The notes: a model not told the origin generated them from the sequence alone. A stretch of DNA of 64,000 nucleotides from Draconibacterium mangrovi (GCF_010586825.1 NZ_JAAAGB010000008.1:62001-126000); one strand, 5' to 3'; counted from the first letter of the stretch, positions 8,476-18,378 are shown. Numbers and translations are program-made.

Positions 8476-9297
8476 ATGATTCCTACGATTAAAAATCTAA
8501 AACATACCGACGCGGGCAACTTTTTTCTGATGGCCGGCCCGTGCGCCATTGAAAGCGAAACCATGGCGATGGAAATTGCCGAAAAAGTGGTTGCCATTAC
8601 CGACAAACTTAAAATCCCTTATATTTTCAAAGGCTCGTATCGAAAAGCCAACCGTTCGCGCATCGATTCGTTTACAGGAATTGGCGACGAAAAAGCATTA
8701 AAGATTCTAAAAAAAGTTAGCGAAACATTCGATATTCCGGTGGTTACTGATATTCACACGGCGGACGAAGCGGCGATGGCTGCAGAATATGTTGATGTGC
8801 TTCAGATACCCGCATTTTTGTGTCGCCAAACCGACATTTTGGTGGCTGCTGCAAAAACCGGGAAGGTGGTAAACATCAAAAAAGGACAGTTTCTTTCGGC
8901 TGATGCCATGCAATTTGCAGTGAACAAAGTTCGTGAAAGCGGAAACAACAATATCGCACTTACCGAAAGGGGAACAACATTTGGCTACCAGGATTTAGTG
9001 GTGGATTACCGCGGAATTCCGGTAATGAAAGAAATGAATGTTCCGGTTGTTCTGGATATTACCCATTCGCTGCAACAACCCAACCAGGCCAGCGGCGTAA
9101 CGGGTGGCAAACCGGAATTGATTGAAACGGTTGCCCGCGCCGGAATCGCTGTTGGAGCCGACGGAATTTTCATCGAAACACATCCTAATCCTGCCGAGGC
9201 CAAATCGGATGGTGCGAATATGTTGCAACTCGATCTGTTGGAGCAACTTTTAACCAAGCTGGTTTTACTAAAACAAACCGTCAATCAACTGGGATAA
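8476..9297 (+). CDS. kdsA: 3-deoxy-8-phosphooctulonate (KDO-8-P) synthase
   Basis: The 273-residue cytoplasmic enzyme condenses phosphoenolpyruvate with arabinose-5-phosphate in KDO and lipid A core synthesis. Family marks: AGPCAIES (19-27), FKGSYRKANRS, LQIPAFLCRQTD, INVKKGQF-like NIKKGQF, RGTTFGYQDLVVD and THSLQQPN. C23 in AGPC sits where metal-dependent KdsA enzymes have Cys and the E. coli type has Asn, so this is probably the metal-dependent class. It follows the efflux operon by 52 bases and abuts the DinB-like gene (stop then ATG). Confidence 0.96.
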   Translation: MIPTIKNLKHTDAGNFFLMAGPCAIESETMAMEIAEKVVAITDKLKIPYIFKGSYRKANRSRIDSFTGIGDEKALKILKKVSETFDIPVVTDIHTADEAAMAAEYVDVLQIPAFLCRQTDILVAAAKTGKVVNIKKGQFLSADAMQFAVNKVRESGNNNIALTERGTTFGYQDLVVDYRGIPVMKEMNVPVVLDITHSLQQPNQASGVTGGKPELIETVARAGIAVGADGIFIETHPNPAEAKSDGANMLQLDLLEQLLTKLVLLKQTVNQLG

Positions 9298-9774
9298 ATG
9301 GCATTTCAAACAATTGCAGAGGAATTAAACGAGCTGGTAACGAACTGGGTAAAGAAGTTTGAAAATTTGCCGCCGCCAACTATTTCCGATCGAAGAAATA
9401 GTCAGGACCGTTCGATCCGGCAAATCGTTGGCCACATGGTTGATTCGGCCTCGAACAATACACACCGTATGGTTCATCTGCAATACAGAGAATCGCCGGT
9501 TGAATTTCCGAATTATGCCACCTTTGGCAACAACGACAGGTGGATTGCCATTCAGAATTACCAGGAAGAAAACTGGAGTGTACTCGTAAACCATTGGAAA
9601 TTTGCGCATCTGCATTTTATTCATGTCATCCGAAATATAAATACGGAGAAACTTGATCAGCAATGGATTGCAGACACCAATCAGTTTGTTTCGCTAAAAG
9701 ATATGGTGGAAGATTTTCCACGACATTTTAAGCTGCACATCGGAGAAATTGAAGAACTATTAAACCAACAATAA
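9298..9774 (+). CDS. DinB/YfiT-like four-helix metal-binding protein
   Basis: The 158-residue protein has the DinB_2 layout: a helical bundle with three spaced histidines, in IVGHMVDSA (about 46), HLHFIHVI (about 102-107) and HFKLHIGEIEEL (about 147-150). These usually bind zinc or nickel in thiol transferases such as bacillithiol transferases and related proteins. Its ATG follows the kdsA stop directly, and the next gene starts one base after its stop, so the three are likely co-transcribed. The actual reaction is unknown. Confidence 0.7.
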   Translation: MAFQTIAEELNELVTNWVKKFENLPPPTISDRRNSQDRSIRQIVGHMVDSASNNTHRMVHLQYRESPVEFPNYATFGNNDRWIAIQNYQEENWSVLVNHWKFAHLHFIHVIRNINTEKLDQQWIADTNQFVSLKDMVEDFPRHFKLHIGEIEELLNQQ

Positions 9775-9775
9775 G

Positions 9776-10186
9776 ATGCAAAAAAGAAGATCGTTTTTAA
9801 AGAAAGCCATTGCGGGAGTTACCCTATCGGCCTTGCTTCCTATTACCAAAAGTGCCACTGCCGGCGAGGTAAAACTTAAGAATGCGCTGATACATCATGT
9901 ATTTTTCTGGCTAAAAGAACCTGCAAATGAGCAGCATAAAAAACAACTGGTTGAAGCTCTAAACCAACTCACCAAAGTAAAAACCATAAAACTAAGCCAC
10001 ATTGGTTTTCCGGCATCAACCGAAGACCGTGATGTGGTAGACCATTCCTATTCGGTGTCGTATATGGTACTATTCGATAGTCAGGCCGATCAGGATTCGT
10101 ACCAGATCGATCCGATTCACCTGAAATTTGTAGAGGAAAACCAGCACTTGTGGAATAAAGTGATTGTGTACGACTCGATAGACTAA
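9776..10186 (+). CDS. Dabb (stress-responsive A/B barrel) protein with Tat-like signal
   Basis: The 136-residue protein begins with KRRSFLKKA followed by a hydrophobic stretch, a twin-arginine-like export signal to about residue 29. The rest (about 36-135) is a Dabb ferredoxin-like domain: LIHHVFFWLK at the first strand, VDHSYSVSYMVLFDS, and YQIDPIHLKFVE near the end. Dabb proteins are dimers of mostly unknown function, often near sugar metabolism genes in Bacteroidota. It is the last gene of the kdsA group and is followed by the 21-bp repeat array. Confidence 0.75.
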   Translation: MQKRRSFLKKAIAGVTLSALLPITKSATAGEVKLKNALIHHVFFWLKEPANEQHKKQLVEALNQLTKVKTIKLSHIGFPASTEDRDVVDHSYSVSYMVLFDSQADQDSYQIDPIHLKFVEENQHLWNKVIVYDSID

Positions 10187-10208
10187 TTCATTTTTCTTTC
10201 AAATTAAC

Positions 10209-10439
10209 GCGGAATACAATTTATCCAGTGCGGAGCACACTTTTGGTCGCGCGGAACCCTCTTTCGGTTGCGCGGAACATTCTTTCACCTGTGCGAAGCC
10301 CTCTTTACCTGACGCGCTGTCAGTTTTGGGTAGTGCGAAGCCTTCTTCACCTGACGCGCTGTCAGCTTTCAGTCGTGCGAAGACCGCTTTGTGTTGTGCG
10401 AAGATGTTTTTATGTTGCGCGAAGTCCTTTCTGTAATGC
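10209..10439. repeat. 21-bp tandem repeat array, eleven units
   Basis: Eleven head-to-tail units of exactly 21 bp fill 10209-10439. Each starts with GCG, mostly GCGAAG or GCGGAA, then a pyrimidine-rich centre with TTT near unit positions 11-14. Units 6 and 8 share GCGCTGTCAG. The array lies in the gap between two convergent genes (10186 stop on plus, 10607 stop on minus). Because 21 is divisible by three, the minus frame reads as degenerate heptads (SAxxKxG-like), but no start or signal supports a protein. There are no spacers, so it is not a CRISPR. The rest of the gap (to 10606) holds nothing clear. Confidence 0.85.
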
Positions 10440-10606
10440 ACATAAACTATTAAAAGGGCTGGATAACTTGATTTCATCTCTTCATAATAAACGTATTCCG
10501 TCATATCAACTTATCAGGATTTTACAATAAAAAGTGTTTGCCATTCATCCTACAATTGACAATAAATTTTCAGGATCTTGCGAAAAGAATCACAAACGTT
10601 CAGCGA

Positions 10607-11839
10607 TTAATAGAAGAAAAGATAAGCCAGCAATATGGATGCGATGATTCCTACAAAATCGGCAATTAAACCACAAATTACGGCATAGCGGGTATTTTTA
10701 ATTCCAACGGCACCAAAATAAACGGCCAGAATATAGAATGTTGTATCGGTGGCTCCCTGCACAGTACTTGCCACGCGGCCAACAAACGAGTCGGCACCGT
10801 AAGTTGTCATGGCGTCCACCATCATTCCGCGCGCACCACTTCCGCTCAGTGGTTTCATTAGTGCTGTTGGCAATGCCGGGGTAAAATCGGCATTAACGCC
10901 CATTTGCTCAAAACACCAGGTAACACCGGCAACCAGCCAGTCCATAGCCCCCGATGCACGAAACACACCAATGGCCACCAAAATAGCCACCAGGTACGGA
11001 ATGATCTTCACGGCAGTTTTAAACCCGTCTTTTGCCCCCTCGATAAACGCCTCGTAAACATTTACCTTGCGGAACAAAGCCATAAGAATAAAGGCTACAA
11101 TTACCGTGAACAGGATAAAATTACTGGCTACATTCGATACCTGCGTTATGGCATCTTTATCGAGGGTTGAAAAATACCAGATGATACCCACAATGATGGC
11201 CGTTAATCCTCCAAGGTAGGCCAGAATCGTTTTGTCAAGCAGGTTTATTTTCTGGTAAATCGCCACCGAAATCAGTCCGGCAATGGTAGAAAAATAAGTA
11301 GCCAATAAAATAGGAATAAATATATCTGACGGATTTACCGCTCCCAACTGGGCTCGATAAACCATAATACTTATGGGTAGCAAGGTAAGCCCCGAGGTAT
11401 TCAGCACCAAAAACATAATTTGTGCATTCGATGCCGTTTTTTTGTTGGGGTTGGTTTCCTGCATTTCTTTCATGGCCTGCAAACCCATTGGCGTTGCGGC
11501 ATTATCGAGATTCAGCATATTGGCCGCAATGTTCATTAATATCGAACCGTGTGCCGGATGTTCTTTCCCCAACTCGGGAAACAGTTTATTAAAAAACGGC
11601 CCAATAACTTTCGAAAACACATGAACAATCCCGCCTTTCTCCCCTATTTTCATAATCCCCATCCACAGGGTAAGCACACCGGTTAATCCCAGCGATATTT
11701 CGAAACCGGTTTTGGCCATATCGAAAGTGGCCTGCACCATGTCGGTAAAAACCTGTGTGTCGCCTAAAAACACAAGCTTTACAAGGGCAATTACAAATGC
11801 GATTACAAAAAAGAAAATGAAAAGATAATTCAGTGCCAT
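10607..11839 (-). CDS. SpmA/SpmB-like nucleoside-recognition (Gate) membrane protein
   Basis: The 410-residue integral membrane protein joins two Gate domains, as in fusions of spore maturation proteins SpmA and SpmB. The first half contains GPFFNKLFPELGKEHPAHGSI and NMLNLDNAATPMG; the second half contains FKTAVKIIPYLVAILVAIGVFRASG and PLSGSGARGMM. About ten hydrophobic segments are visible. Outside spore formers the role of this family is not established; transport is assumed from the fold. It is a single gene convergent with the kdsA group. The start ATG 11839 is the first in frame and opens directly with a TM helix. Confidence 0.8.
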   Translation of the reverse strand: MALNYLFIFFFVIAFVIALVKLVFLGDTQVFTDMVQATFDMAKTGFEISLGLTGVLTLWMGIMKIGEKGGIVHVFSKVIGPFFNKLFPELGKEHPAHGSILMNIAANMLNLDNAATPMGLQAMKEMQETNPNKKTASNAQIMFLVLNTSGLTLLPISIMVYRAQLGAVNPSDIFIPILLATYFSTIAGLISVAIYQKINLLDKTILAYLGGLTAIIVGIIWYFSTLDKDAITQVSNVASNFILFTVIVAFILMALFRKVNVYEAFIEGAKDGFKTAVKIIPYLVAILVAIGVFRASGAMDWLVAGVTWCFEQMGVNADFTPALPTALMKPLSGSGARGMMVDAMTTYGADSFVGRVASTVQGATDTTFYILAVYFGAVGIKNTRYAVICGLIADFVGIIASILLAYLFFY

Positions 11840-11940
11840 TCTGCCAATTGAATTTTGATTTTATTCAAGAATTTCTGCTAAAAATTGTGCTTCATAAGTT
11901 TGGCATCTAAAGATAGATGAAGTTTTCTTTTCTGCAAACA

Positions 11941-11969
11941 TAAAAAAAGAGGGACTTTCCAGCCCCTCT
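11941..11969 (-). terminator. Terminator of the SusC/SusD operon
   Basis: On the minus strand AGAGGG (11969-11964) pairs with CCCTCT (11953-11948) and is followed by a run of Ts (plus-strand A run 11942-11948). It lies 26 bases past the SusD stop. Confidence 0.75.
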
Positions 11970-11994
11970 TCCATTCAAACCAAATCTCTATTTA

Positions 11995-13827
11995 TTATTT
12001 GTATTCCGGACGTTGTTCCAGAACACCGATTTGTTGATCTAACTGATTTTGCGGAATTGGCATATATTTGTCGTTATCACTGAAGTTTGCACCCGACAAG
12101 AATGATGGGCGAACTCTAAGGTCAGCAGTAGCGAAACCATTAAGAATTTCTGCCATACTTTTACCACCAATCTGATTAGGAAGATCATCCCAGCGACGAA
12201 GATCGAAGAAACGCATACCTTCAGTAGCAAACTCCAAACGTTGTTCCCACTGTACAGCTTCCATAGCAGCATTTGCATCAGCAAACGATGTATATAATCC
12301 AATTTGATAATTAGCAGCTGGTTTAGTCCAGTCTACATCTCCTCCGGTTAAATAATCAGCGTCAGATGAACCTATACCCCAAGGATATGCTTCAGGAGGA
12401 AGTTTTGTAATAAGTACTTTTCCCATAACCACGTCACTATCTTTAGCACGCTGGCGTATCATATTTACATAAGTACGAGCAGTTTCCAAATCGCCACGGT
12501 AAGCAGCACATTCAGCTTTCCAAAGAATTACATGAGTGTAACGTAAGTAACGATAGTTGTTGGCGTTAATACCTGTTTGCCATCCTGTAGTTGTAGACAA
12601 GCTAAAACGCTCTGACTTTTTAAAGAATGGTTTTGCAACCGGCAGATAAGGACCACCATCAGTTTGTTTACGTACCCATGCATTACCGCGGTTAATACCC
12701 CAATCTTTATATGGGATACCACGACGGCTGAGAGTATGATCAACACGTGGATCAAGAGCATGATCAGTAGGAACAAAAGTTTCGTCCGATCCAATTCCAG
12801 CATCATTTGCCAAATCGGCATCATTAAATGTATCGAACATTGGTAAACCGTTAGCATCTACTTTATAGGCATTGAAAAGGTTTTGTGAAGGCTGGTGAAA
12901 ACCACAGCACATACCTATATCTCCACCGTGTGGCCAGTTCAAACCAATTCCCATCTCAGCATTCAACGACTCGTTGATATCGTTTACGTTTGCCTGTATT
13001 TCAAAGATCGATTCTCCATTATTGTTTGTTGCAATGTTGAAGTTGTCCATAAAATCAGGAGCTAAAGTATACTTTCCACTCGCAATGATTTGATCGAGTA
13101 ATGCTTCTGCTTCCGAATATTTCAAATCCTGCAGGTATGCTCTTGCAGCCAATGCCATCGCAGCATATTTAGTTGCACGACCAACCTGAGCTTGTGAAGC
13201 AGGCAAGTTGCTTGCAGCATAAGCTAAATCATCAGTGATAAATTTAAGGACTGCTCCATCAGCGTTTACGTTAGTAACCTGTGAAGGATCCTCTGTATTT
13301 TCATCCAGAATTGGTAAGTAATCTCCAAATACCAAACGAGCTTCAAAATAGAACATGGCACGCAGGAATCTGGCCTGAGCTCTGTATTGAGTAGCCTCAT
13401 CTGCAGTAATAGTTCCATCCTCTTCAGTTTTATTGATCACTTTTATGGTTTTATTGGCACGGTCAACACCCATACCAAAAGCCCATTGCCATTTATTTGA
13501 TGGATATCCGTTGGTTGTTTGAACCTGCCAACGTTCGATATCATTAACAGGAGTCTGGTCTCCTTCTTCCGATCCTTTATAAGCATCGTCAGATGCTGCA
13601 GAACCGTAAGTCCAGTTTTGGATAGATGCTCCCCATGAAATTTCCCAAAGAGAACTACCTCCCACCATCGCGTAGGTACCGATCAGCAAGGCGTCAATAC
13701 CGGTAGCATCGTAGAAAACATTCTCTGAAGTGGAACCAGGAGGTTCCTTTGTCAGGAAGTCTTCAGAGCATGAATATGACATGGTTAGTAAAAACACTAT
13801 AACCATTAATATTGATAGTTTTTTCAT
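11995..13827 (-). CDS. SusD/RagB-family glycan-binding lipoprotein
   Basis: The 610-residue outer-membrane lipoprotein is the glycan-binding partner of the SusC transporter upstream. The longest frame opens at 13851, but ATG 13827 gives a compact signal with the lipobox MSYSC (C20). After it come the SusD N-terminal part (EDFLTKEPPGSTSENVFYD, ARFLRAMFYFEARLVFGDYLP) and the conserved C-terminal end (WEQRLEFATEGMRFFDLRRWD, YMPIPQNQL). Length is in the family range. The gene begins 37 bases after SusC and shares its terminator. The ligand cannot be read from the sequence; fucosidase and mannosidase genes nearby are not in the same operon. Confidence 0.95.
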   Translation of the reverse strand: MKKLSILMVIVFLLTMSYSCSEDFLTKEPPGSTSENVFYDATGIDALLIGTYAMVGGSSLWEISWGASIQNWTYGSAASDDAYKGSEEGDQTPVNDIERWQVQTTNGYPSNKWQWAFGMGVDRANKTIKVINKTEEDGTITADEATQYRAQARFLRAMFYFEARLVFGDYLPILDENTEDPSQVTNVNADGAVLKFITDDLAYAASNLPASQAQVGRATKYAAMALAARAYLQDLKYSEAEALLDQIIASGKYTLAPDFMDNFNIATNNNGESIFEIQANVNDINESLNAEMGIGLNWPHGGDIGMCCGFHQPSQNLFNAYKVDANGLPMFDTFNDADLANDAGIGSDETFVPTDHALDPRVDHTLSRRGIPYKDWGINRGNAWVRKQTDGGPYLPVAKPFFKKSERFSLSTTTGWQTGINANNYRYLRYTHVILWKAECAAYRGDLETARTYVNMIRQRAKDSDVVMGKVLITKLPPEAYPWGIGSSDADYLTGGDVDWTKPAANYQIGLYTSFADANAAMEAVQWEQRLEFATEGMRFFDLRRWDDLPNQIGGKSMAEILNGFATADLRVRPSFLSGANFSDNDKYMPIPQNQLDQQIGVLEQRPEYK

Positions 13828-13864
13828 AATTCTTATCTGTTTAATATTCAAATTAAATTAACTG

Positions 13865-16800
13865 TTATAAACCGAGTTGAACACCGAACATGATCTGACG
13901 TGGTGTTGGCCACGCACCTTGGTCCAATCCCATAGTGGTTCCTGAAGAATTAACTTCCGGATCCAATCCACTATATCCAGAGATAGTAAATACGTTAGAT
14001 ACCTGTCCGTAAAGTCTTAAACTTTTAATTCCTGCTCTATCAAGCAATGATTTAGGAACAGTATAACCCAGACGTAAGTTTTTCAAGCGTAGATAAGAAG
14101 CATCTTCCAGGAATGCAGTAGAAGGTTCCTGAGAATAATCATTTTGATCCAACATTGGTAATTTTGCTTTTGAGTCGTCATCCAGATAAGGACTTCCCCA
14201 AGAATTGTACAAGGCGTCTTTACTTAAACCTCCATTAAACTGACCGTAATCAATCCAGCGAGTTACATAGTTCACCATATCGTTACCTAAACTTCCGTAA
14301 AAGAACATTGTTAAATCAAAGTTTTTATAACCCAAATTAAGGTTCAATCCTCCAACTAAATCAGGATGTGGACTTCCGATAAAAGTTCTGTCATCAGCAG
14401 TAATTGTACCGTCGCCATTCACGTCTCTGTATTTAAAGTGACCTGGTTGGTTGTAATCAGTATCACCATACGGAGCGTGTGCATCAGCTTCAGCCTGAGT
14501 TTGGAAAATACCATCAACGATATATCCGAAGAATTCAGGGAATGCAGTTCCTGCTGCATAACGAGTATAGGTCTTTTGACGCAAACTTCCGGCATCAATA
14601 TAACGATCAGGATCTCCTGAAAGTCTCATGATTTCGTTTTTATAATGCGACAGGTTCATGCTTATGTTGTAAGTAAGATCACCACCAACAGCAGTATTAT
14701 TATAAGATAACTCGAAATCAACACCTTTGTTACGCATTTCACCAACATTCACGTAAGGAGCAGTTGCAATACCCATTACCTGTGGTATCGGTTCACGGAA
14801 CAACATATCTTCTGTGTCGCGTTGCCACAAGTCAATAGCAACTGATAAATGGTTATCCAACATATTCGCATCAATACCGATGTTTACTGTTTTAGTTGTT
14901 TCCCAGGTTACATCTTCACTACCTAAAGTAGCTGGTTTAAACCCTGATACAGCACTTGTATTCGATCCATCGATTGCATACGATGCTCTGTAAGAATCAG
15001 TTGAATAAGTTGAGTATGAGTTATAGTTACCAATACGGTCGTTACCTGACATACCCCAACCTAAACGCAATTTTAACATATCTAACCAGCTACGAGATCC
15101 TTGCATAAAGCTTTCTTCAGAGATTGCCCATGCAGCAGAACCAGCAGGGAAAACAGCATATTTGTTTTCTTCACTGAAACGTGAAGAACCGTCACGACGT
15201 ACTGTACCTTCCACATAATATTTACCCATGTAGTTATAATTTACACGACCAAATACAGAGAACAATGACCATTCTGATGCATTACCACTGTTTTCTTTGT
15301 TACTTTCACCTGAATCTAATTGCATGTAATTAGGATCTTCAGAGAAGTATACACGACGACTTGCATTCAATGACTGATATGTATTTTCAACAGCCTCTGT
15401 ACCTACCAACAAGTTCAATCGATGAACATCGTTAAATGTTTTGTTGTAGTTTAACGTGTTCGACCAGTTCCACTGAATGCTGTAATTCGAGTTTACATCA
15501 ACTCCATTCACAGTATTTGGTTCTGAATGTTCGTAGGTTGGAAGAACATAACCTTTGTAGTTCCACTGTCCCATGTTTGCGCCAAATAATGTTTTTGCGG
15601 TAAGGCCTTCAGCTAAAGTAACTTCAGCAAATGCGTTACCTAAAATACGCATCCATTTACCATTGTTATTACGTGCGTCATAAAGCACACGAACAGGGTT
15701 TGCAGAGTTACCCATCTCCGGCGCTTTTGAACCTGCAAATTCACCGGCGATATCGTATACTGGGATGATAGGTTGTGAACGGTAAGCTTGCGAAATTACA
15801 GTTCCTTCACCGTTATCACCAAAGTTACCATTCTCGTCGATGTATACAACTTGTAATGATTCACCCACTTTTAACCAGTCGTTAAATTTGGCATCCGAGT
15901 TCATACGCATGGTATAACGTTTGAATTCTGTCCATTTTAAAATACCTTCCTCGTCAAGGTAATTGGCAGAGAATGCGTAAGTAGAGTTTTTACCACCACC
16001 ACTAACTGAAAGGTCATACTCCTGAATGATACCGGTTTGATAAATCTCATCGTACCAATCAGTACCTAGTTTGTTCGCTTTAAAGATAACATTACCAGGA
16101 TAGCTGTAAGCTGATTCATCAACTTCACCATTCATAGCACCACCAGGCAAAATATAATCAGGAATAACTGGAGAAGATCCAGAACCATATTGTTGGTGAG
16201 AAGGAGCTACTCCCCTGTTAGCAAACGATAACCAAACAGCTTCGGCATATTCCGGAGTATTCAACAAATCGTATTTGTTTGTTGCTTTGGTAACACCGGT
16301 ACGTACAGAGAAATTAATGCTTGGCTGCTGGTTTGCACGTCCGCGTTTGGTGGTAATAATTACAACACCGTTTGCACCACGTGTACCATAAATAGCAGCA
16401 GAAGAAGCATCTTTCAATACTGAAATACTTTCAATATCTCCCGGAGGGATATTGTTACCTGGTCCTGAAGGTACACCATCGATAATATACAATGGATTTG
16501 GATCGTTAATCGTTCCAATACCACGAATACGAATGGTAGCATCGGCACCCGGACGGTTAGCAGAAGTAACGGTAACACCCGATACCTGACCTTGTAAACG
16601 GCTGGCAACACTGGTTTCAGAAGTAGTCTCCAGCTTTTCAGCGGAAACAGTAGAAACAGCACCTGTTAACTCTTCTTTCATTTGAGTACCGTAACCAACA
16701 ACAACAACTTCGTCAACTCCGATCACGTCGGCTTTCATAACTACATTAATTGTTGATTGACCGGCAATCTCAACCTCCTGAGTTAACATCCCGATGTAAG

Positions 16801-17035
16801 AGAAAGTTAAGTTCTCAGCGCCTTGGGGCACTGTTAAGGTGTAATTACCATCAATGTCGGTGATTGTTCCCTGAGTAGTTCCTACAATCACAATCGACAC
16901 ACCAGGTATCCCTACGCCATCTTCACCGGTTATAGTACCGGTAACAGCTGTTTGCGCATAAGAACCTAGAGAAAATGCCATGAATACAGACATCATAAGC
17001 AAGGTTAAAAAACCTCTTAAAGGATTTTTTTCCAT
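13865..17035 (-). CDS. SusC/RagA-family TonB-dependent outer-membrane transporter
   Basis: The 1056-residue protein has a signal peptide (about 1-28, ending SYAQ), a CarboxypepD-like domain (about 30-105, GVGIPGVSIVIVGTTQGTI), a TonB-box-like EVVVVGYG (about 110-117), a plug (about 120-230, RGIGTINDPNPLYIIDG, YGTRGANGVVII) and a long beta-barrel ending in FGVQLGL with the usual aromatic/hydrophobic C-terminus. It imports oligosaccharides bound by the SusD partner encoded next. No anti-sigma/ECF pair or hybrid two-component regulator is adjacent, so its control is not visible here. Confidence 0.96.
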   Translation of the reverse strand: MEKNPLRGFLTLLMMSVFMAFSLGSYAQTAVTGTITGEDGVGIPGVSIVIVGTTQGTITDIDGNYTLTVPQGAENLTFSYIGMLTQEVEIAGQSTINVVMKADVIGVDEVVVVGYGTQMKEELTGAVSTVSAEKLETTSETSVASRLQGQVSGVTVTSANRPGADATIRIRGIGTINDPNPLYIIDGVPSGPGNNIPPGDIESISVLKDASSAAIYGTRGANGVVIITTKRGRANQQPSINFSVRTGVTKATNKYDLLNTPEYAEAVWLSFANRGVAPSHQQYGSGSSPVIPDYILPGGAMNGEVDESAYSYPGNVIFKANKLGTDWYDEIYQTGIIQEYDLSVSGGGKNSTYAFSANYLDEEGILKWTEFKRYTMRMNSDAKFNDWLKVGESLQVVYIDENGNFGDNGEGTVISQAYRSQPIIPVYDIAGEFAGSKAPEMGNSANPVRVLYDARNNNGKWMRILGNAFAEVTLAEGLTAKTLFGANMGQWNYKGYVLPTYEHSEPNTVNGVDVNSNYSIQWNWSNTLNYNKTFNDVHRLNLLVGTEAVENTYQSLNASRRVYFSEDPNYMQLDSGESNKENSGNASEWSLFSVFGRVNYNYMGKYYVEGTVRRDGSSRFSEENKYAVFPAGSAAWAISEESFMQGSRSWLDMLKLRLGWGMSGNDRIGNYNSYSTYSTDSYRASYAIDGSNTSAVSGFKPATLGSEDVTWETTKTVNIGIDANMLDNHLSVAIDLWQRDTEDMLFREPIPQVMGIATAPYVNVGEMRNKGVDFELSYNNTAVGGDLTYNISMNLSHYKNEIMRLSGDPDRYIDAGSLRQKTYTRYAAGTAFPEFFGYIVDGIFQTQAEADAHAPYGDTDYNQPGHFKYRDVNGDGTITADDRTFIGSPHPDLVGGLNLNLGYKNFDLTMFFYGSLGNDMVNYVTRWIDYGQFNGGLSKDALYNSWGSPYLDDDSKAKLPMLDQNDYSQEPSTAFLEDASYLRLKNLRLGYTVPKSLLDRAGIKSLRLYGQVSNVFTISGYSGLDPEVNSSGTTMGLDQGAWPTPRQIMFGVQLGL

Positions 17036-17433
17036 AGATTTTAAGTTTTGGTATTAATAAATAGAAATTTGAATAAAAAATTATTCTGGATTGAATTGTA
17101 GTGAGCCTACAATTCTACATAAGGATCAGTGTGGCTTATCCATAAGTTTAATTAATTAGTTAGCAAAATAGACTCTTCGTTAGTTTTAGTTTGTAATCGA
17201 AATACTGATTAAGTATTTTAGATTCGAATGCTAAAATATATTTTTCATTTCAACATCGATTATGTAGGCTATGTGTTAGAAAACATAAATGTAATTCCGA
17301 CACAATGAAAACCAATCCAACCCAGACAATTACAAATAGCAAACTATTATTTTAAAAATCAGATGTATTCTTTTCATAGCTTAGTTATTCAGAAAATCCT
17401 TATATAATTGTATTATTATTCAAAACTGCTAAG
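17036..17433. other. 398-bp divergent intergenic region upstream of susC-like gene
   Basis: The AT-rich gap must hold the promoters for the SusC gene (minus) and the membrane protein (plus). A 9-bp inverted repeat, GAATTGTAG (17093-17101) and CTACAATTC (17107-17115), would form a leader hairpin about 60-80 bases before the SusC start codon. I saw no exact TAnnTTTG element in either direction and no ORF. Confidence 0.4.
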
Positions 17434-18312
17434 ATGAAAAGTGTACTTTATTGGTTACTTGCTATTGTTATCACTCTTGTTGCCGTTATCTACCAACGAA
17501 AAACCGGCCCAACCTACGACAAAAAGTTGTCGGTAGAAGTTAATAATACCCCATACGAAGTTAAACTCGTACGCAGTATTGAAATAGGCAGCAACAACGG
17601 GGTAAAACTGTCCATTGATGATAAAAATATTGAAGCCCGGCTTTTTTATAAAAAGTTCCTGTCTGACGATTCTTACCAATCGGTTGACTTTGTGTACAAA
17701 AAAAAACCTGTTGATTCGTATCTCATGAATAAGGTTTTTAAAATTACCGAAGAAAAAGGATGGTTTGCTCCGGTACCCGAACAGCCGGCCGCAGGAAAAA
17801 TTCAGTACTATCTCGAAATCACCGACTCAAACGGAACAAAAACATATATGGAAAAAACTCCGGTTGTAATACGTTTTAAAGGAGCCGTTCCTTCATCGGT
17901 ATTAGCACCGCATATTTTCTTTATGTTCTTTGCCATGCTGTTAGGTAACCTGGCCGGAATAATGGCTGTTTTCAGACATCGGCGATATACATTTTACACC
18001 ACTATTACACTGATTACCTTACTGATTGGCGGCATGATTCTGGGGCCAATCGTTCAGTTATATGCTTTTGGCGAAGCCTGGGCCGGCGTTCCATTTGCCT
18101 GGGACTTAACCGACAACAAAACACTGGTGGCCTTTATTTTCTGGATACTGGCATTTGTTATGAACCGAAAAAAAGAACGTCCTGTGTATACTATCGTTGC
18201 ATCGATTGTTATGTTGATTGTTTATTCTATTCCGCACAGCATGTACGGCTCGCAACTTGATCCTGAAACCGGTAAAATCATTCAGGGATGGATTCAACTG
18301 TTGATTATTTAA
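17434..18312 (+). CDS. Membrane protein of unknown function
   Basis: I do not recognise a named family. The 292-residue protein has an N-terminal TM helix (about 5-20), an extracytoplasmic beta-rich region of about 130 residues (25-155) and then four hydrophobic segments (about 160-180, 190-215, 225-245, 250-270). The loop AFGEAWAGVPFAWDLTDNKT between helices two and three is rich in aromatic and acidic residues. The ATG start is followed at once by the first helix. It is divergent from the SusC gene and ahead of the GH92 gene, which has its own promoter, so a functional link with either is not shown. Confidence 0.7.
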   Translation: MKSVLYWLLAIVITLVAVIYQRKTGPTYDKKLSVEVNNTPYEVKLVRSIEIGSNNGVKLSIDDKNIEARLFYKKFLSDDSYQSVDFVYKKKPVDSYLMNKVFKITEEKGWFAPVPEQPAAGKIQYYLEITDSNGTKTYMEKTPVVIRFKGAVPSSVLAPHIFFMFFAMLLGNLAGIMAVFRHRRYTFYTTITLITLLIGGMILGPIVQLYAFGEAWAGVPFAWDLTDNKTLVAFIFWILAFVMNRKKERPVYTIVASIVMLIVYSIPHSMYGSQLDPETGKIIQGWIQLLII

Positions 18313-18319
18313 GCTAAAA

Positions 18320-18353
18320 TTGTTATCCGTTTTTTCCGAAAATTTTAAATTTG
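18320..18353 (+). promoter_or_regulatory. Promoter of the GH92 gene
   Basis: TTG (18320-18322), a 23-base spacer and the perfect -7 element TAAATTTG (18346-18353) precede the ATG at 18379 by a leader of about 20 bases. The TTG lies just after the stop of the previous gene. Confidence 0.6.
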
Positions 18354-18378
18354 GCATTCCTAACTAAAGCTAACTAAA

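Noticed and set aside
10209-10439. CRISPR array
   Set aside because: Units are contiguous with no spacers, and no cas genes are near.
10199-10504. Minus-strand repeat-protein ORF (heptads such as FAQHKxx, SASGEEG)
   Set aside because: It is a by-product of a 21-bp DNA repeat; there is no signal, no start context, and every frame is open in places.
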